A stretch of DNA of 39,010 nucleotides. Origin: Kofleriaceae bacterium (GTDB taxonomy: Bacteria > Myxococcota_A > Polyangia > Haliangiales > Haliangiaceae). A program made the translations under genes and the position numbers. Below are positions 1-8,352 of the stretch, one piece after another. The notes beneath the pieces were generated by a model, which was not told the DNA's origin, ran no database searches, and saw only the letters and a list, made by a program, of their open reading frames with translations. The stretch's first letter is position 1; each line of letters opens with the position of its first letter. Where the stretch lies: NCBI GenBank assembly GCA_024762925.1, contig JANTGM010000053.1, positions 1 through 39,010 on the forward strand. The letters are read 5' to 3'.

Positions 1-101
1 TTGCTGGGGCAAGCAAGGATCTGAGCAACGATGAGCCGAAGGCGTTCAAAGGCCGAAGAACCGAGCCAGGGCGTTCTATGCCTCTGGATCCCACACTGGT
101 C
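1..101. repeat. diverged direct repeat, copy 1
   Basis: This copy starts with TTGCTGGGGCAAG and ends with CACACTGGTC. A second copy starts with the same 13 bases at 171, giving a period of 170 bp. The two align end to end at roughly 70% identity by eye, with conserved blocks GAGCCG-AGGCGT near the middle and CACACT-GGTC at the end. No gene is visible in the 281 bp before arsR, so these repeats are its main content. Confidence 0.6.
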
Positions 102-170
102 CCAGATCGAAATGATTGACCGGAAGATCGCGACGGGAGTTCGTTCACTGGCAAGGCGCGAACAACGAGC

Positions 171-272
171 TTGCTGGGGCAAGTGAGGCTCAGAGCACCG
201 CAGAGCCGGAGGCGTCCAGAGCGCGAGAAGACGAGTGAGCACGCTCAATCTCTTTGAATCACACACTAGGTC
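171..272. repeat. diverged direct repeat, copy 2
   Basis: Second copy of the ~100-bp unit at 1-101, ending 9 bp before the first possible arsR start codon. It contains GAGAAGACGAGTGAGC (225-240). That 16-mer recurs exactly, on the other strand, at 3007-3022, and in both places it is followed by a TGAATC...CACTAG block. The unit therefore belongs to a family scattered in this genome and is not simply a local duplication. Confidence 0.6.
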
Positions 273-281
273 GGTTTTGGC

Positions 282-671
282 TTGCGTTACAGTCTCTTTG
301 GCCTCATAGTTCGAAACATCTCGAACACTAGAAAAGATGAGCAACGGTTCGCCTCGTACTTCAAGGCGCTTTCCAATCCACACCGGCTGGCCCTCTTTCA
401 GAGGCTCTCGAGCTGCTGTGCACCTGGCACCAAGTGCTCCGTCGAAGCGGCGACCCGCTCGGTTGGTGCGCTTGGTGAGCACTTGAACATCGCAAAATCG
501 ACACTCTCTCATCACCTTAAGGAACTCAACCAAGCTGGGCTCATCCAAATGGAACGCAAGGGCAAACAGGTTATGTGTTGGGTCGATCCACAAATCCTCA
601 TGGAACTCTCTGGGTATTTTTCTCAGAAGCTCCCAAGCACAGAAAGTAACAAGAACCATGTCCAAGAATAG
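282..671 (+). CDS. arsR: ArsR-family metalloid-responsive repressor
   Basis: A 129-aa winged-helix repressor expected to bind its own promoter and release it on binding As(III) or a methylated arsenical. The wHTH core is at about residues 64-102 (LGEHLNIAKSTLSHHLKEL, then wing QMERKGKQVMCW). The usual ELCVCDL metal site of ArsR helix 3 is absent. Instead there is a Cys45-Cys46 pair and Cys52 (SCCAPGTKC) before the recognition helix, plus Cys99, so the thiolate site is probably a different one. The start is uncertain: the earliest in-frame start is TTG at 282, an in-frame TAG lies at 267, and no clear ribosome-binding site is seen. The last 14 nt overlap arsM, which indicates translational coupling and makes arsenic the likely inducer. 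Confidence 0.85.
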   Translation: MRYSLFGLIVRNISNTRKDEQRFASYFKALSNPHRLALFQRLSSCCAPGTKCSVEAATRSVGALGEHLNIAKSTLSHHLKELNQAGLIQMERKGKQVMCWVDPQILMELSGYFSQKLPSTESNKNHVQE

Positions 672-1512
672 CTGCTGTCCCCCAACTCCCGAGACTTCAA
701 CCAATGCGCAACTGGAGGCCGATGTTGTTCGCCAGCGAGTTCGCGCAGATTACGAGAAGGTCGCCAAAGCAGAAGCGGCCAATGCCGAAGAGGGAATCGC
801 CCAAAGTTGCTGTGGTGTCTCCGATGACAACCAAATCAACGCGCTCATCTCAACGCGCCTTGGATACAGCGAAGATGACCTAGGAGCTGTTCCGAAGGGT
901 GCAGACATGGGCCTTGGATGCGGGAACCCAAGAGCAATCGCTTCTCTTAAAGAGGGCGAGGTGGTCGTGGACCTGGGTTCTGGCGGTGGTTTCGACTGCT
1001 TCCTCGCGGCACCGGAAGTTGGTCCAACAGGCACAGTCATCGGCATCGACATGACACCAGAGATGATCAGCAAAGCCCGGGCGAATGCGGCGAAGGGTAA
1101 CTTTGGCACCGTGGAGTTTCGCCTTGGCGAGATTGAGCACATGCCAGTTGCCGACAACACAGCCGACGTCATCATTTCAAACTGCGTAATCAATCTCTCG
1201 CCCGACAAGACCGCTGTCTTTGAGGAGGCCTTTCGCATTCTCAAGCCATCCGGCCGATTGGCAATCTCCGACGTTGTTGCCACCGCAGAGCTTCCAGAAG
1301 AAATGCGGAACGACAAAGAACTGTTCTCAGGCTGTATGGCAGGGGCCATGGAGATTGGCGAGCTCGAAGCGATCATGAAAGCCGCTGGTTTCACTGACGT
1401 TCGAATTGAGCCCAAGGATGAGTCTCGCGAGTTTATTCGCGACTGGGCGCCAGGACGCAATGTGCAAGACTATGTGGTCTCTGCGACGATCGAGGGAACC
1501 AAGCCCGTCTAA
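658..1512 (+). CDS. arsM: arsenite S-adenosylmethionine methyltransferase
   Basis: A 284-aa cytoplasmic enzyme that methylates As(III) using S-adenosylmethionine. The SAM-binding motif VVDLGSGGGFD is at 103-113 and the acidic loop GIDMTPEM at 129-136. The three catalytic cysteines of the ArsM family fit Cys88 (GLGCGNP), Cys176 (SNCVINL) and Cys226 (FSGC). Extra vicinal pairs Cys6-Cys7 and Cys51-Cys52 (SCCG) are common in the family and may load arsenic. The ATG at 658 lies inside the 3' end of arsR, so the two form one regulated unit. No arsenite efflux pump or arsenate reductase gene is in view; this is a methylation-only locus as far as the window shows. Length is normal. Confidence 0.95.
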   Translation: MSKNSCCPPTPETSTNAQLEADVVRQRVRADYEKVAKAEAANAEEGIAQSCCGVSDDNQINALISTRLGYSEDDLGAVPKGADMGLGCGNPRAIASLKEGEVVVDLGSGGGFDCFLAAPEVGPTGTVIGIDMTPEMISKARANAAKGNFGTVEFRLGEIEHMPVADNTADVIISNCVINLSPDKTAVFEEAFRILKPSGRLAISDVVATAELPEEMRNDKELFSGCMAGAMEIGELEAIMKAAGFTDVRIEPKDESREFIRDWAPGRNVQDYVVSATIEGTKPV

Positions 1513-1582
1513 CAATCACACTACGCTCAGAGATCAGGGCATAGCCGGCTACTCCGAGAGCGGTGACCTGCTAGCAGCTCCA

Positions 1583-1615
1583 TAGTGCCTCCGTGTCATG
1601 AATACGGAGGCACTA
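1583..1615. terminator. 12-bp inverted repeat between convergent genes
   Basis: A perfect stem TAGTGCCTCCGT / ACGGAGGCACTA (1583-1594 and 1604-1615) encloses a 9-nt loop. It lies 71 bp after arsM and 53 bp before the end of the convergent gene on the minus strand. There is no T tract on either side, so it is not a textbook intrinsic terminator. Its position suggests bidirectional termination or mRNA 3'-end protection. Confidence 0.5.
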
Positions 1616-1668
1616 ATGCACTGACATTGACCAAGCAAACTCAACAATCACGCACGCCATATACCTGC

Positions 1669-2913
1669 CTACTTCAGTGTGTAGAGCAACAGCTGCGTGC
1701 CACCACGATCGAATCCGATGTGTCGTGGCACCAAAGCCCAGTGGGTGCTCGACGCCCGCCAACTATATCGGCGACCTTTGGGAGGCAACAGGCGCGCGCG
1801 CCGGATGACCTTCTTGGTTGCCGGCACGTATTCGTAGAGATCCATCCACGGTTTTACAGCTCGGCGTTTGGCAGCAGCGTCGGGGTGCACCGGATCAATC
1901 GTTAGCGTAAAGAAGATGCTACCGGTGCTCGATGTCTGCGTAACTAGGCTTGTGTGATCGTAGTGATGAAATGGCTCCGCTAGTGTTAGGCCAGTGAAGT
2001 CGCCATCCTCCACCAAATCAACGCCCGAGATGTTGTGACGAACCACGATGTCGCGACTGCGCTTTTGGTGCTTTACAAGACGCGCCATGCGCTCCCGGTG
2101 TTTCACCAGATGCTTGATTGGTAGTCGCTTGGTGAATGTTGCAGATGGCATCTCATACCAACCTTCAAAGTCAGGACTGCGCTGGTTCTCCTTGCGATCC
2201 CAAACACCCCCCTTAATGCCAACCGCCACGGTAAAATCCTTAGCCCAATACTTGAGCGTGAAGTCGAGGGCTGTGCTCTTGTCCTTCTCATCCAAATCGA
2301 GGTTGGTTTTCTTGCCCAGAGTCTTGCCCGTGCGCAGCGCAGAAACGGCGATGGTGTGCCGAACCAACGGAGCACCTTCCTTGTGCTTTTTCTTGCGCTT
2401 CTTGAGACTCGATACACTGTGGACCACAATCGCTTCTTGTCCTTGGTAGGTCGTCTGTACGATGTCATCCGCCGGACCGTACTTGCGAGTCACGCGACCT
2501 TTGCTATTCAAGAGCCCAACGCGCATCTTGCCCGTTGCTTGATCGGTGCTCCAGACGAGAAAATGCTCGCCGTCAACCGCAAATTCGACCCGGGTTGGCT
2601 TGAGAGTGAACTTGCCAATGTTAACTCGGAATAGTTCTGTATTTTGCAGAGTATCCACGACCACCAGGTGCGACGAGGTGCCGGCATCAGAAGCGACGTA
2701 GACAAGCCGCGATCCCGATGTGTCAAAGGCAAATGGGTCGTCGACGAACCCTTCTTCGGGGGAAAATGTTCGGCTGAGAGTCGCTTGCTCAACTGGCGCA
2801 TACGAATTGGAGTCCGGCTCCCCAGCCCATGCGGCTTGCCGGCCCAAAGCCACACCAAGCACAACAACGCAAACCCCAGCCAGCAACTCACGATTTCTAC
2901 CCATGGCGGTCAT
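1669..2913 (-). CDS. secreted beta-propeller-like protein of unknown function
   Basis: No specific family is recognised. The chosen ATG at 2913 has GGGAGG 7 nt upstream, and the resulting 414-aa protein begins with a classical signal peptide (basic MGRNRE, hydrophobic stretch, cleavage near AAWAG). An upstream start at 2967 is possible but would bury the signal. The mature part shows successive beta-rich units of the kind found in propellers, such as GSRLVYVASDAG, HLVVVDTLQNTELFRV and EHFLVWSTDQATGKMRVGLL. It also has a very basic linker (KKRKKKHKEG) and His-rich basic stretches in the middle. It is probably periplasmic or secreted. It is transcribed toward arsM and sits downstream of psuG on the same strand, separated from it by a 227-bp gap containing a dispersed repeat. 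Confidence 0.7.
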   Translation of the reverse strand: MTAMGRNRELLAGVCVVVLGVALGRQAAWAGEPDSNSYAPVEQATLSRTFSPEEGFVDDPFAFDTSGSRLVYVASDAGTSSHLVVVDTLQNTELFRVNIGKFTLKPTRVEFAVDGEHFLVWSTDQATGKMRVGLLNSKGRVTRKYGPADDIVQTTYQGQEAIVVHSVSSLKKRKKKHKEGAPLVRHTIAVSALRTGKTLGKKTNLDLDEKDKSTALDFTLKYWAKDFTVAVGIKGGVWDRKENQRSPDFEGWYEMPSATFTKRLPIKHLVKHRERMARLVKHQKRSRDIVVRHNISGVDLVEDGDFTGLTLAEPFHHYDHTSLVTQTSSTGSIFFTLTIDPVHPDAAAKRRAVKPWMDLYEYVPATKKVIRRARLLPPKGRRYSWRASSTHWALVPRHIGFDRGGTQLLLYTLK

Positions 2914-3006
2914 TTCACGGCCTCCCTGCCGGGAAGTCAAGACATGCTCGAGCCTGCGAATATTCACCGCTTTCGTACGCTAGTGCGCGATTCATGAATA
3001 TAGAAC

Positions 3007-3022
3007 GCTCACTCGTCTTCTC
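3007..3022 (-). repeat. 16-mer shared with the repeat at 171-272
   Basis: The minus strand reads GAGAAGACGAGTGAGC, identical to 225-240. A TGAATC...CACTAG block follows in both places, so the relationship extends to roughly 2985-3030. It lies 24 bp beyond the 89-nt element at 3047-3135. Confidence 0.55.
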
Positions 3023-3046
3023 TCCTGCTGGACAGACTGGCTCTGC

Positions 3047-3135
3047 CAGGCATAGTGGCTCTACGGCAAGGTTTCGCGATGCCGAGATGCGCCGCAGATC
3101 GGGACGCAGACGACCGAAGAGTTTGTGAGATACTC
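3047..3135 (-). repeat. dispersed 89-nt repeat, copy A
   Basis: Read on the minus strand, this element starts 6 nt after the psuG stop codon and ends ...CCACTATGCCTG. It aligns without gaps to 36219-36307 with 9 differences in 89 nt. The most conserved part is a 33-nt invariant block from TCGCGAAACC to the end. Both copies follow a stop codon in the sense direction. The differences do not favour third codon positions, so it is probably non-coding. Confidence 0.8.
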
Positions 3136-3140
3136 CTAGT

Positions 3141-4049
3141 TCACTTCGTAGGCAATTCGCAGTAGGCCACGGCAATTTGGGCTGCGACTTTGGCGTTGTG
3201 GAGCGCCAATGCACAGTTGGTCTTGACGGCTCGCCCTCCGCTGGTCTTGGCGAGAAACTGCAATAGAAACGGGGTTAGCGCCTTGCCCGAGATGTTTTGC
3301 TTTTGGGCCGCAGCGGTTGCTTCAGAGATCCATGCCTCGACGGTGGACATCGCAAGGGCAACATTCTCAGGAGCGGGATTTGCGATGAGTGCACCACCCT
3401 GCCCCATGATCTGCCAGCGCGCGTGAAGTGTGGCAGCCGCAACCTGCGGAGAGTCCACGCGATGCTCAAGCTGCAGCCCAGACTCACGTGAGTAAAACGC
3501 GGGCAACTCGTTGGTCCGGTAGCCAAGCACCAGGACCGAAAGACTCTCAAGCGCCTCCATTGTGCGAGGCAAATCAAGGATTGCCTTGGGACCTGCTGAG
3601 ACAACGGCCACCGGTTCACGAGAGAGCGAGAGCAGATCCGCCGAAACATCAAACTCATCCCCTGGATGCACACCGCCAATGCCACCGGTGGCAAAGAATC
3701 GAATGCCGGCGCGAGCAGCCAAAGCGGAAGTGCCACTCACGGTGGTAGCCGCATCGTCGCCTTTGGCGATCGCCACTCCGATATCTGCAGCTCCGGCCTT
3801 CTTTATGGTGGAATCGGGTGCGGCAAGTCTCTCAAGCTGCGCCCCGTTGAGCCCAACACATGCCTTGCCTTCGAGAATGGCAATCGTGGCGGGAACTGCT
3901 CCACACGCTCGCACCTGGTTCTCCAATTGCTGCGCCAGGGCGATATTCCCTGGATGGGGCAAACCGTGGGCAATAATCGTCGACTCTAGGGCGACAACCG
4001 CTCTCCCCTCCGCCTGGGCATTCAAGACCTCTTGTGCAATGACAATCAC
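3141..4049 (-). CDS. psuG: pseudouridine-5'-phosphate glycosidase
   Basis: A 302-aa cytoplasmic enzyme that reversibly cleaves the C-C glycosidic bond of pseudouridine 5'-phosphate to ribose 5-phosphate and uracil. Family hallmarks are ALESTIIAHGLP (Glu22), TIKKAGAADI (Lys84), ATGGIGGVH (120-128) and SAGPKAILD with Lys155. The last matches the Schiff-base lysine, Lys166 of E. coli PsuG; Glu22 and Lys84 match E. coli Glu31 and Lys93. Length is normal and the protein looks complete. No pseudouridine kinase (psuK) or nucleoside transporter is adjacent, so the substrate must be phosphorylated by an enzyme encoded elsewhere. It diverges from the small gene at 4078 with only 28 bp between start codons. 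Confidence 0.93.
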   Translation of the reverse strand: MIVIAQEVLNAQAEGRAVVALESTIIAHGLPHPGNIALAQQLENQVRACGAVPATIAILEGKACVGLNGAQLERLAAPDSTIKKAGAADIGVAIAKGDDAATTVSGTSALAARAGIRFFATGGIGGVHPGDEFDVSADLLSLSREPVAVVSAGPKAILDLPRTMEALESLSVLVLGYRTNELPAFYSRESGLQLEHRVDSPQVAAATLHARWQIMGQGGALIANPAPENVALAMSTVEAWISEATAAAQKQNISGKALTPFLLQFLAKTSGGRAVKTNCALALHNAKVAAQIAVAYCELPTK

Positions 4050-4077
4050 GCCAAGAGACTGCCATAGTCAGTCCTCC

Positions 4078-4272
4078 ATGCGCTTCCCTCTAAGTGACGA
4101 AGATCGAAACGAGATGGAGCGTTACCAACTGCGCTCGTCCTGTGTGCACTGCTTCTTCTATGTCCAGGCCGAAAAGCGCTGTGCTCATGAGTGGCCATCG
4201 GAGCAGCAAGCCCAGTGGCCGCTCTCGGATGCCAGCGAGATGTCACTGTGCAAAGAGTTTGAGCTGGCCTGA
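4078..4272 (+). CDS. 64-aa four-cysteine mini-protein
   Basis: A small acidic protein starting at ATG 4078 (MRFPLSDEDR...) with Cys22, Cys25, Cys35 and Cys58 (SCVHCFF...KRCAHEW...LCKEF). The spacing C-x2-C-x9-C-x22-C suggests a zinc or iron-sulfur site. A longer reading frame extends upstream but lies antisense to psuG, so the ATG just after the psuG start is preferred. No strong ribosome-binding site is visible. The coding case rests on the cysteine spacing, the clean fit between two genes and the following co-oriented genes. Function unknown. Confidence 0.55.
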   Translation: MRFPLSDEDRNEMERYQLRSSCVHCFFYVQAEKRCAHEWPSEQQAQWPLSDASEMSLCKEFELA

Positions 4273-4315
4273 GTCAAAGTGGCCCAGCGCCAAAGCGTGA
4301 GCTAGAGTTAGGGCC

Positions 4316-4597
4316 ATGGGCATGATTCGCAGCCTAATATCCCTCTGCTTTCTCGGCATCTTCCTATTCGTTGGCTTCACGGTGCCGTTGGGGCAGCGCA
4401 CGCTATTTGGGCACGTCTCCAACATCTGGTCAGCCGATGAAACCCAAGAGCTTGTCGATGGCGTAAAAGAAAGCAGTGTTCCACTTGTGGATCGCGTGAA
4501 GCGAGGAGTGCAGGCGGGTCTCGCCGATGGCGAAGATGCCCAGCCAAGCCCAGATGCCCCCGTGAGCTCAGAAGCCCCCACTTCCGAACAACTCTGA
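4316..4597 (+). CDS. small membrane-anchored protein
   Basis: A 93-aa protein with one N-terminal hydrophobic helix (about residues 3-22, SLISLCFLGIFLFVGF). An amphipathic central region (TQELVDGVKESSVPLVDRVKRG) follows, and the tail is acidic, Pro/Ser-rich and probably disordered. A second ATG two codons downstream could also serve as start. It ends 1 nt before the next gene, suggesting co-transcription with the lipoprotein. No known family is recognised and function is unknown. Confidence 0.65.
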   Translation: MGMIRSLISLCFLGIFLFVGFTVPLGQRTLFGHVSNIWSADETQELVDGVKESSVPLVDRVKRGVQAGLADGEDAQPSPDAPVSSEAPTSEQL

Positions 4598-4598
4598 G

Positions 4599-5168
4599 AT
4601 GACCGCACACTCCGGTTTCGCCAGACTTGGTATTTTTCTCGTCCTGGCCACGGTCGTTGCGTGCTCTTCTGACAAAGGGGGCCCCACCAACAACGAGTCA
4701 GCGCACGAAAAGAAAGCGAAGGCGTTGGCTCGTGGCTACAAAAATGCAAATGCGATGGTCGAGAACGCCAAGCTCTGCGAACCGGAAGAAGGCATACCAA
4801 GCATCGAAGCGTGTGAGCGTGCGTGTAACCTCAACCACTCCAACAGTTGCGCAAATTGGGCAGCGCTCCTCGAGGGGCAAGACCCGGCAAGAGCACTGTC
4901 GCTATACCAGCGGGCCTGCAAAGGCGGTTCGGGAATTGGCTGTGAGGGGCAAGCGTTCCATGTTGAGCACAGTGGCAAGGATGCTTCGGCAATCTACCGC
5001 AATGCCCGCAGGTACCACCGAATCCACTGTAGCCAAGGATATGCGCGCAGCTGTCACCAACTTGCCACGATGTTCGAGACCACAAAAGGTGGCAAGGCAC
5101 TGCCAGAGACGGCCAAGAGCTTTCGCAAGCAAGCATGTGTACTAGGACGCAAGGCGAGCTGTCTCTAG
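4599..5168 (+). CDS. Cys-rich Sel1/HCP-like repeat lipoprotein
   Basis: A 189-aa protein with signal peptide and lipobox VVACS (lipid-modified Cys22). The mature part contains degenerate ~35-residue helical units, each carrying paired cysteines: LCEPEE..CERAC, SLYQRACKGGSGIGCEGQA, RYHRIHCSQGYARSCHQLA and SFRKQACVLGRKASC. This is the pattern of Sel1-like and Helicobacter cysteine-rich-protein repeats, which act as binding scaffolds. It is likely anchored in the outer membrane facing the periplasm. The ATG lies 1 nt after the previous stop. It converges on the kinase gene with only 3 nt between stop codons. Confidence 0.75.
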   Translation: MTAHSGFARLGIFLVLATVVACSSDKGGPTNNESAHEKKAKALARGYKNANAMVENAKLCEPEEGIPSIEACERACNLNHSNSCANWAALLEGQDPARALSLYQRACKGGSGIGCEGQAFHVEHSGKDASAIYRNARRYHRIHCSQGYARSCHQLATMFETTKGGKALPETAKSFRKQACVLGRKASCL

Positions 5169-5171
5169 CGA

Positions 5172-7532
5172 CTACTCAGACTTTTTCCTGTCGATAATTT
5201 TCCGCACCTTGGCGTCAAGCACGTCGGGTGTGAATGGCTTTGCCAAGAAATCGTCGCTATCAGGGTCGATGTCGATGCGATCGCTGGTGTAGCCCGACAT
5301 GAAGAGGACCGCAATGTCAGGCCTTGCCTCGCGCAGTTGCGCAGCGAGTTCCGGACCGCTTCCGTGGGGCATGATGACATCGGTTAGCAGCAGGTCAATC
5401 TGGCCCTCGTGCCGGCTTGCGACCTCGAGTGCCAGGCGCGAGCTGCGGGCTTTAAGAACCGTGTAGCCGCTCATTCGCAAGCTCTGGCAAGCAACCGACA
5501 TCACAAGCGGCTCATCTTCAACCACCAAGATCGTCTCAGTTCCGCCCTGTGGAATGTCGTCGAGTTCCCCGTTCTCCGTCCCTAACTCCTGTTCGCTTGG
5601 AGGTGCGAGAGGAATGTACAAGCCCACGTTGGTGCCCTCGCCCAGTGCGCTTTCCAGCGTGACAAAGCCCTGTGCCTGATGCACGGATCCATAGACCGAT
5701 GAGAGGCCCAGGCCAGTACCACCGGAGTCCTGGCGGGTGGTGAAGAAGGGCTCAAACGCGCGGACACGAGTCTCCTCACTCATTCCAACACCCGTGTCCT
5801 CCACCACGATCAAGGCGTACTTGCCGGGCGGAATCGACCCGTCAACGCTGGGAGAAGACTCACTCAGGTCAACGTCGTTGCACCGCACCGAAATCTTGCC
5901 TCCCTTGGGCATCGCATCCCGTGCATTGACAACAAGATTGATGATCGCTTGCTCTATGCGGACAGGATCTACGATCACCTCAGCGTGACGAGAGTTCGCA
6001 AGCGTTACAAGCTCAATGTCTTCGCCAATCAGCCGGCGCAAGAGCCTATCGCTCTTGATCACGATCTCGTCGATAACAGCACGCCGAGGCTCCACCATCT
6101 CCTGCTTGGCAAATGCCAAGAGCTGCCTTGTGAGTTCGGCTGCGCGCTGGGCACCGTCGCGGATGATCTGAAGCTCTCGCCGAGGAGGCCCCTCAAGACG
6201 CCTCTCAAGTAGCCGCACGCAGCTCATGATTGCCGTTAGAAGATTGTTGAAGTCATGAGCGATACCCCCCGCGAGCCGCCCAATGGCGTCGAGTTTCTGC
6301 GACTGTGCCAATTGGTTTTCAAGCCGGCGCTGTTCCGTCGTGTCGACGCTCACTCCCAGCACGCCAATGACCTCATCACGATCGCGAATGGGCACGATTA
6401 GCCGCCGAAAGTGGATGCTCATGCCGCGCTCTTGCATCACGAGATTGCGCCTCGGGGACTGCCCTGCAAGGGCGCGCTGCACGTCCTCTGCCCACGAACG
6501 CTTTAGGTCTTCATCTGCCTGGACATCAGATATATTCTTACCTAGCACTTGTCCCCAGCGTTTCTCACTTGGCGGATTCTGCAACACAAAGCAGCCCTGC
6601 AAATCGAGCGTCCAGCACGCAAATGGCAGGTTGTCAAAAACCGCATGTAGCTGTGCCTGGCTCGCGCGAAGCTTGGTCTCCGTGTTCTTGAGATCGCCCA
6701 CGTCAATCGCAACACCCGACATTAGAACGCTGCCATCGTCGGCCGATGCCACAGAGAATGCGGCGTAGAGATGACTCGTCTTGCCCTTATGCTCAACTCG
6801 AAAGCCGATCGAGCTAGACTCCAGAGTCTTCATCGCCTCATCCATGCTTCGAAGGACCTCGCTCGTATCGTCCTCGTGAATGAGTGCTCCGATTTCGGTC
6901 TCTCGAAGCATCAGCTCCTCAGCAGAGACCCCCATATACCTCTCGGCCGACTCGCTGACATACTCCAAGTGCACGCTGCGATCAGGAAAGTACCGAAGCT
7001 CGAAAATAATGCCCGGTGTGTGCGCGGCGACATCATGCAACCGCAGCTCAGCCTCCCGCAGTTTGTCTTCCATGCGCCGTTCGCCACTGATGTCGGCAAG
7101 AATTGCTACCGCCCCGACGTAGTCTTCTTCTTCGAAGGCCGGAGTGAGGGTTACTCGCGCCCACGATTCACCACCAGTGATGTCTTGAAAACAAGAATCG
7201 AAGGTGGCTCGGTCTCCGTTCCTCACTTTGAGAAGATGCTCTCTTACCTCCTCGGCCCAGTCATTCGTGGTGAGCTCGACCAGAGTTTTCCCGAGAAGCT
7301 CATCCCCCACGCCCCCCAAGAACTGCGCGCTCCGCTCATTGGCGTAGATCGTTCGCCCCTTCTCATCGAACGCAAGCACACCGCCGGGAATTGCATCGGC
7401 CAGGTGTGAGTAGTTCAACCAGCTAGGGCGCTTCAAATCGACAGGCAAGGATTGCGTGAATATACGCCTCTCAAGTATCGAGTTCGACCACTTGAGGCTG
7501 CAGTTCGCAGGCGCGATACCGCCCACGCTCAT
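5172..7532 (-). CDS. multi-PAS hybrid sensor histidine kinase
   Basis: About 786 aa and apparently cytoplasmic, with no membrane segment. Order: PAS 1 (~42-152), PAS 2 (~167-287), PAS 3 (~292-402), HisKA with phospho-accepting His426 ([11 protein letters not shown]), HATPase_c with N-box [10 protein letters not shown]1 EDTGVGM and G2 GGTGLGL, then a C-terminal receiver domain (~667-782) with phospho-acceptor Asp718 (LLTDVIMP) and lysine in FLAKPF. The architecture is complete and should send phosphoryl groups to its own receiver or onward by phosphorelay. The start is ambiguous: ATG 7532 has GGGAG 9 nt upstream and overlaps the previous gene by 62 nt; a TTG start inside the first 35 codons would avoid the overlap. 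It is the last gene of a four-gene minus-strand run. Confidence 0.93.
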   Translation of the reverse strand: MSVGGIAPANCSLKWSNSILERRIFTQSLPVDLKRPSWLNYSHLADAIPGGVLAFDEKGRTIYANERSAQFLGGVGDELLGKTLVELTTNDWAEEVREHLLKVRNGDRATFDSCFQDITGGESWARVTLTPAFEEEDYVGAVAILADISGERRMEDKLREAELRLHDVAAHTPGIIFELRYFPDRSVHLEYVSESAERYMGVSAEELMLRETEIGALIHEDDTSEVLRSMDEAMKTLESSSIGFRVEHKGKTSHLYAAFSVASADDGSVLMSGVAIDVGDLKNTETKLRASQAQLHAVFDNLPFACWTLDLQGCFVLQNPPSEKRWGQVLGKNISDVQADEDLKRSWAEDVQRALAGQSPRRNLVMQERGMSIHFRRLIVPIRDRDEVIGVLGVSVDTTEQRRLENQLAQSQKLDAIGRLAGGIAHDFNNLLTAIMSCVRLLERRLEGPPRRELQIIRDGAQRAAELTRQLLAFAKQEMVEPRRAVIDEIVIKSDRLLRRLIGEDIELVTLANSRHAEVIVDPVRIEQAIINLVVNARDAMPKGGKISVRCNDVDLSESSPSVDGSIPPGKYALIVVEDTGVGMSEETRVRAFEPFFTTRQDSGGTGLGLSSVYGSVHQAQGFVTLESALGEGTNVGLYIPLAPPSEQELGTENGELDDIPQGGTETILVVEDEPLVMSVACQSLRMSGYTVLKARSSRLALEVASRHEGQIDLLLTDVIMPHGSGPELAAQLREARPDIAVLFMSGYTSDRIDIDPDSDDFLAKPFTPDVLDAKVRKIIDRKKSE

Positions 7533-8343
7533 CGACTTCAACTCCCGAGAGAGCGCACTTGGGATCGTGGGTGTAGAACAGGCGTCCAGAACGCTTGTGC
7601 CACTGAGTCAGAAGGTCTCGCTTTTCCTCGATGAGCAACTCTGGATATCGGTCGTAGCCCATCGATAGTGGGAGGTGCACCCAAGCGGTCCCAGGAATGA
7701 GATCTGCAGCAAAGAGCACGGGTCCACTCGGCATGGATATCTCCGTTAACATCATGCCTGGCGTGTGTCCAAAGCTGTAATGAAAGCGAAACCCTTCCCC
7801 CAAGATGTCGCTTGTGGTCTCAGAGACGATTTCTAGCCTGCCACTTGCCTCTAAGAGTTCTGCTAATCCGGGAATGAACGATGCGCGATCACGCATATGA
7901 GGAGCTTGGCATCGCTCCCATGCCTCGGCACCGACAATATAGGTTGCATTGCTAAACACAAGCTCAGGGGGCTCGCCTTCCACAAACGGCGTAAGCAGTC
8001 CACCCGCGTGATCAAAGTGCAAATGGCTCAGCACGATGACGTCAATGTCTTCCGGCGCAAGGCCTGCCTCGGCAAGCGAAGCAAGCAAGACATGGTCGTC
8101 TTCCACGACTCCAAAGCGCTCCTTCATCTTGGGGTCAAAAAACGCCCCAATACCGGTCTCAAAAAGCGTATTGCGCTCGCCATCTCGAACCAAGAGTGCG
8201 CGGCACGCCATTGAGATGCGGTTCTGCTCGTCAGGCGCATACCAGCGGCTCCACAGAGCCTTGGGCGCGTTTCCAAACATCGCACCACCATCTAGACGCT
8301 GCGAGTTTCCGAGAATCGAAGTGAGCGTTCGCCGATCGGCCAT
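7471..8343 (-). CDS. metallo-beta-lactamase-fold hydrolase, lactonase-like
   Basis: A 290-aa cytoplasmic hydrolase. The metal site is complete: [10 protein letters not shown] (His107, His109, Asp111, His112), His193 (FGHTPGM), Asp214 (FAADLIPG) and His259 (YTHDPK). The N-terminal [10 protein letters not shown] motif marks the subgroup that includes quorum-quenching lactonases such as YtnP and AttM, so a lactone or ester is a plausible substrate, but this cannot be fixed from sequence. It starts 9 bp after the dipeptidase stop. Its 3' end overlaps the kinase gene, suggesting one transcript. Confidence 0.88.
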   Translation of the reverse strand: MADRRTLTSILGNSQRLDGGAMFGNAPKALWSRWYAPDEQNRISMACRALLVRDGERNTLFETGIGAFFDPKMKERFGVVEDDHVLLASLAEAGLAPEDIDVIVLSHLHFDHAGGLLTPFVEGEPPELVFSNATYIVGAEAWERCQAPHMRDRASFIPGLAELLEASGRLEIVSETTSDILGEGFRFHYSFGHTPGMMLTEISMPSGPVLFAADLIPGTAWVHLPLSMGYDRYPELLIEEKRDLLTQWHKRSGRLFYTHDPKCALSGVEVDERGRYRACELQPQVVELDT

Positions 8344-8352
8344 AGCGTCATG

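Noticed and set aside
658..1512. Possible selenocysteine use in arsM
   Set aside because: All three catalytic positions are encoded as Cys and there is no in-frame TGA.
3047..3135. The 89-nt repeat as a small coding gene (both copies stay open in one frame)
   Set aside because: Most differences between the copies change amino acids, and there is no start codon or ribosome-binding site at a matching position.
3562..4077. Long plus-strand frame running into the 64-aa mini-protein
   Set aside because: This upstream part is antisense to psuG; only the segment from 4078 is kept.
6283..7409. Two long plus-strand frames opposite the histidine kinase
   Set aside because: They are antisense to well-defined PAS domains and show no domain or signal of their own.
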